Assembly (NCBI GenBank): GCA_938048185.1
Contig: CALIVT010000001.1
Coordinates: 283,828 to 347,827, forward strand
DNA from: an uncultured Arenicella sp.
GTDB lineage: Bacteria > Pseudomonadota > Gammaproteobacteria > Arenicellales > Arenicellaceae
DNA: 64,000 nucleotides
Reading direction: 5' to 3'
Part shown: piece after piece, positions 62,401 to 64,000 of the stretch
How the letters are laid out: each line of letters begins with the position of its first letter
How positions within the stretch are numbered: position 1 is the first letter of the stretch
The notes under the pieces: model-generated
Told to the model about the DNA's origin: nothing
The model's input: the letters and a program-made list of their open reading frames with translations, nothing else
Database searches by the model: none
Made by a program: the position numbers and the translations under genes

Positions 62401-64000
62401 CTGGTCGGACGAGATTCGATTTGAAGTTCGGCTAACCGGAGGTATTGCCGACCTAGGTTCGCGCACCGTACTGCCAAATACGGGCGACCTAAGATCTACA
62501 GAGATTGGGCCATGGGATCCAAGCATCAATAATTTCAGTGATTTCACAACTATTGTTCGATCGACGCGACGAGTTACTTCCAGCGCTTTCGCCTATATGC
62601 CTTTACCAGCAGATGAAGCGGTGATCGCTAAAATTCTACCAACTCAGCAAGGCACTTGCGACGTGATTCCAACCGGGTTCAGTGGCACCTTGGTTGAATG
62701 GCAAGCACGCTGCCAGCAAATCGATTTAGATGGCAATGTAACCTTCGATCTAACCATAGAAAACGAAGGTAATACTGCTTTACCACAAATTGAGTTCGTT
62801 GATGTCTTTCCGTTCACCACCGGCGGCGGTGATGGAGCTGACCCTGAAACAGCGTCGAATACGCCTAACCAAACGGGTTCTACGCCCACCAACGGCGATG
62901 GGCGCACACCGGCATCGGATTTTAACGGCACAGTGTCTTTTGTTGGCGTTACCGCTAACAGTATTCCGACAGGTTCGACTTTAGTAACTTGGGTAACTGG
63001 CGATGCACCGTCGTCTGTGTCTCGTGACCCTGCACGCACACTGGCCGACAATACTTGGTGCGACGCCACATTAGACGCCGGCACACCCGGCACAGTACAA
63101 AACGGCGTTGGCGCGAACGCCGATTGCCCGGCAACTAATGATGATATTACGGCCGTGTATGTGCTGCTCGACGGTGGCATCGGCTTAGAGCCAGATCAAA
63201 CCGCCAGCGTGCGCCTGGAGCTAGATACCGAAGGCGCGCAATGCGACAACGTATGGACTAACACCTTTGGTGCGCGCACTACCTCTATTCTTTTGCCCAT
63301 TCGGTCAAACGATGTGTCCGTGCAAGTCAATTGCGTTAGCTTGGGTAGCACGGTTTTTCTAGACAATAACAATAACGCTTTACAGGATGCGACGGAACTC
63401 GGCATTCAAGGCGTTGAAGTGCAAATATTCAATGCCGGCGATGATCCGACAGACCCGGGTACTAACCCCGTTGCGACGGACATCACGGATACGGATGGAG
63501 ACTATTTATTTACCGGCTTAGCGCCTGGCGATTACTTCGTTTACATTCCTACACCGCCGACTACTGCAAACACCTCGAGTACCGATATCGCTACTAGTGT
63601 TGCTGACAATCGCACCGACGGCGATGACAATGGCCAACAAACTGTCGCCGGTGCGCCAGTACAAAGCCCCGATATTAATCTGGCACGCGGGGAAGAACCT
63701 ACTGGCGCGCTAGGCAATGAAGGCGGCACCAATGCTGCGCAAGACGATGACGATGCCTTTGCTGGCAGTCGCGATCAAGACGGCGACATGACCGTTGACT
63801 TTGGCTTCTACACCCCCGTTTCAATTGGTAGCGTTGTTTGGATAGACAGTAATGGTAATGGGCGGCAAGACGTTGGAGAGTTACCAATCACCAGCGGCAT
63901 GGTAACTTTGTTAGATGCGAACGGTGCGCCGGTCACGGTCGACGCGAGTGGTTTGGCGATTACGTCGATTGACCTCGCGGCAACGGGCGGTACGTATTTG
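59456..64000 (+). CDS. Very large secreted SdrD-like protein, N-terminal part
   Basis: An uninterrupted frame from a TTG at 59456 (CGGGGA nine nt upstream) runs off the right edge, giving at least 1514 residues. A signal peptide ends near residue 49 (RSALVLVFVIASSIALSAHAQ). The mature protein is Asp-, Asn-, Thr- and Gly-rich and built of beta-sandwich repeats of the DUF11/cadherin-like kind (for example LIKENRDGINDIVDNGQIVEFILRPSVTG). The last 250 visible residues are two SdrD_B-type repeats (GSTVFLDNNNNALQDATELGIQGVEVQIF and GSVVWIDSNGNGRQDVGELPI), which bind calcium in staphylococcal proteins. It is probably an exported surface adhesin. A second start at 59534 is possible. Confidence 0.9.
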   Translation, partial: MKIISRESLLLGGGILSSRSGISTELLKRSALVLVFVIASSIALSAHAQSRNEVQISVLFDGTPTFDTDPLGSTTPSGTAPEPHTSGLDASANNLVVRTYDQFAFRIDWNINEADATNVQIRVDLPSTLDAQWTTDDSGTFAGCSAIAFSNSNRTFVCDLGDQSEGSNGVIRPVATLLEVNDNTTFGAPATLLTTADTVGVTDDIDQQLTVSELTRTDIIKNAPIVSSTVVGNGGQQGRVFLYPISVLDFSQAVTPVRGVGPINDTAHSTGGPVGPVTFYDHMWSFTPDAEVEPAADMARLATQAELDAAEVADGSDFAGDACGFYGGSGDFVAAPAAGAGFGGGNALWTCAADAASSTAAGYNVVRIEVENFASRPFPPTLSSGAANDPEAPMILAGQIAIWVPEAEIQEEINDLANVNGVSAQFFNSISAEDGNTPVTATQGAGAPVEPTVEGTSGPNGAGASSNNSALAALGAIPTPTPGNLVFSHDIRFRPGPLRLNVTTLETAGGNNEPRLSYDFRPTSAGGTGAVLPGTNAGRHSQGGLDLIGTVARGSRVTIHSMLGSHEPNDDNGTDGFLYGCTAFDNTHYDLVPFADIPITEIVPGRPTNTNRLADIVSVQTETSNSGPLAHAYYGAMTGSNGGTISSSIFPDPDNVVPIIEFTNAPLETINGLGTGPFGTADDGLTCNNLDAGPAGWVASDDPNLATIFDPDGDGRFDGITRMRVRTSERVEHGNYRGLSTPISSLFQHRTSGIQVFLQAQVKTDNTAQAVNQELFALQGHAFGQIDPATGAPNLERFPGDGGNNDSCRPINGPAWTANTNTNLESATGWCNNTFVDDGSDSTDITDAVDWDDRSAQNGFMPGGVPVLNQASGTLVRIVAAQLNLIKENRDGINDIVDNGQIVEFILRPSVTGSNQEALTDVTLRDNLDSRFEFVQFTQQPSTPGTPDCTHSGAATGGQIFCRLSAFNPANPGTLPPGLPGGWSDEIRFEVRLTGGIADLGSRTVLPNTGDLRSTEIGPWDPSINNFSDFTTIVRSTRRVTSSAFAYMPLPADEAVIAKILPTQQGTCDVIPTGFSGTLVEWQARCQQIDLDGNVTFDLTIENEGNTALPQIEFVDVFPFTTGGGDGADPETASNTPNQTGSTPTNGDGRTPASDFNGTVSFVGVTANSIPTGSTLVTWVTGDAPSSVSRDPARTLADNTWCDATLDAGTPGTVQNGVGANADCPATNDDITAVYVLLDGGIGLEPDQTASVRLELDTEGAQCDNVWTNTFGARTTSILLPIRSNDVSVQVNCVSLGSTVFLDNNNNALQDATELGIQGVEVQIFNAGDDPTDPGTNPVATDITDTDGDYLFTGLAPGDYFVYIPTPPTTANTSSTDIATSVADNRTDGDDNGQQTVAGAPVQSPDINLARGEEPTGALGNEGGTNAAQDDDDAFAGSRDQDGDMTVDFGFYTPVSIGSVVWIDSNGNGRQDVGELPITSGMVTLLDANGAPVTVDASGLAITSIDLAATGGTYL

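Noticed and set aside
62644..63180. A 178-residue minus-strand frame opposite the giant exoprotein gene
   Set aside because: It is one of several antisense frames created by the biased composition of the large beta-repeat gene. The plus-strand frame is uninterrupted and has a signal peptide.

Overview
The window looks like the chromosome of a free-living, probably marine, gammaproteobacterium. Base composition is moderate, coding density is high, and the genes include a NhaC-type antiporter, a Tat-exported amine oxidase with a cytochrome c, NarL- and LytTR-type regulators, and a large SdrD-like secreted protein. The taxonomic placement is inference from gene content only. There is no rRNA, tRNA, insertion sequence or CRISPR array that I can support.

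Layout. 1-9.9 kb: a partial membrane-anchored protein, an SMP-30/gluconolactonase-like protein, a TolB/TPR protein, a type B carboxylesterase, a CHAT-protease lipoprotein with TPRs facing a convergent ECF sigma/anti-sigma pair, and an orphan lipoprotein. 10.1-10.6 kb: a 66-residue acidic protein followed by two hairpin terminators. 10.9-33.9 kb: a complete extracellular contractile injection system (eCIS, Afp/PVC-like) in one direction: DUF4255 cap protein, an unknown 344-residue protein, a single sheath, two tube proteins, DUF5908 protein, LysM hub protein, VgrG-like spike, PAAR tip, gp25-like wedge, two large baseplate proteins, an unknown 910-residue protein, the tape-measure protein, the AAA+ ATPase, and a 1214-residue DUF4157 cargo protein. 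The cargo ends in a nuclease-like C-terminal domain and overlaps by 4 nt a TPR gene that looks like its immunity protein.

34-39.9 kb: an accessory set that may belong to the same island: a four-TM protein, a ComEC-like metallo-beta-lactamase-fold hydrolase, a peptidoglycan-binding/GH19 lysozyme-like protein followed by six copies of a 23-bp repeat, an SGNH-like hydrolase and a trypsin-like protease. None of the four enzymes has a visible signal peptide, so they would act in the cytoplasm or be delivered or released in another way. 39.9-58.9 kb: metabolism and regulation: acetate kinase with a Rieske oxygenase, a phytoene-desaturase-like FAD enzyme and NhaC antiporter, a four-gene catabolic operon (MFS, alpha/beta hydrolase, DUF1330, VOC), an amidohydrolase, a LytTR regulator, a cytochrome c/amine oxidase/CpcT-like operon, a uracil-DNA glycosylase family protein and a NarL-type two-component system. 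59.5 kb to the window end: the N-terminal 1,500 residues of a very large secreted SdrD-like protein.

The most interesting part is the eCIS with its polymorphic-toxin-style cargo. The cargo has an export-linked N-terminal DUF4157 region, a 48-bp tandem repeat coding an acidic VQR octad array, a conserved helical middle, and a swappable toxic tip with a dedicated immunity gene. That implies a cargo dangerous to the producer or its bacterial kin, which is not the usual picture of an eCIS aimed at eukaryotic cells.
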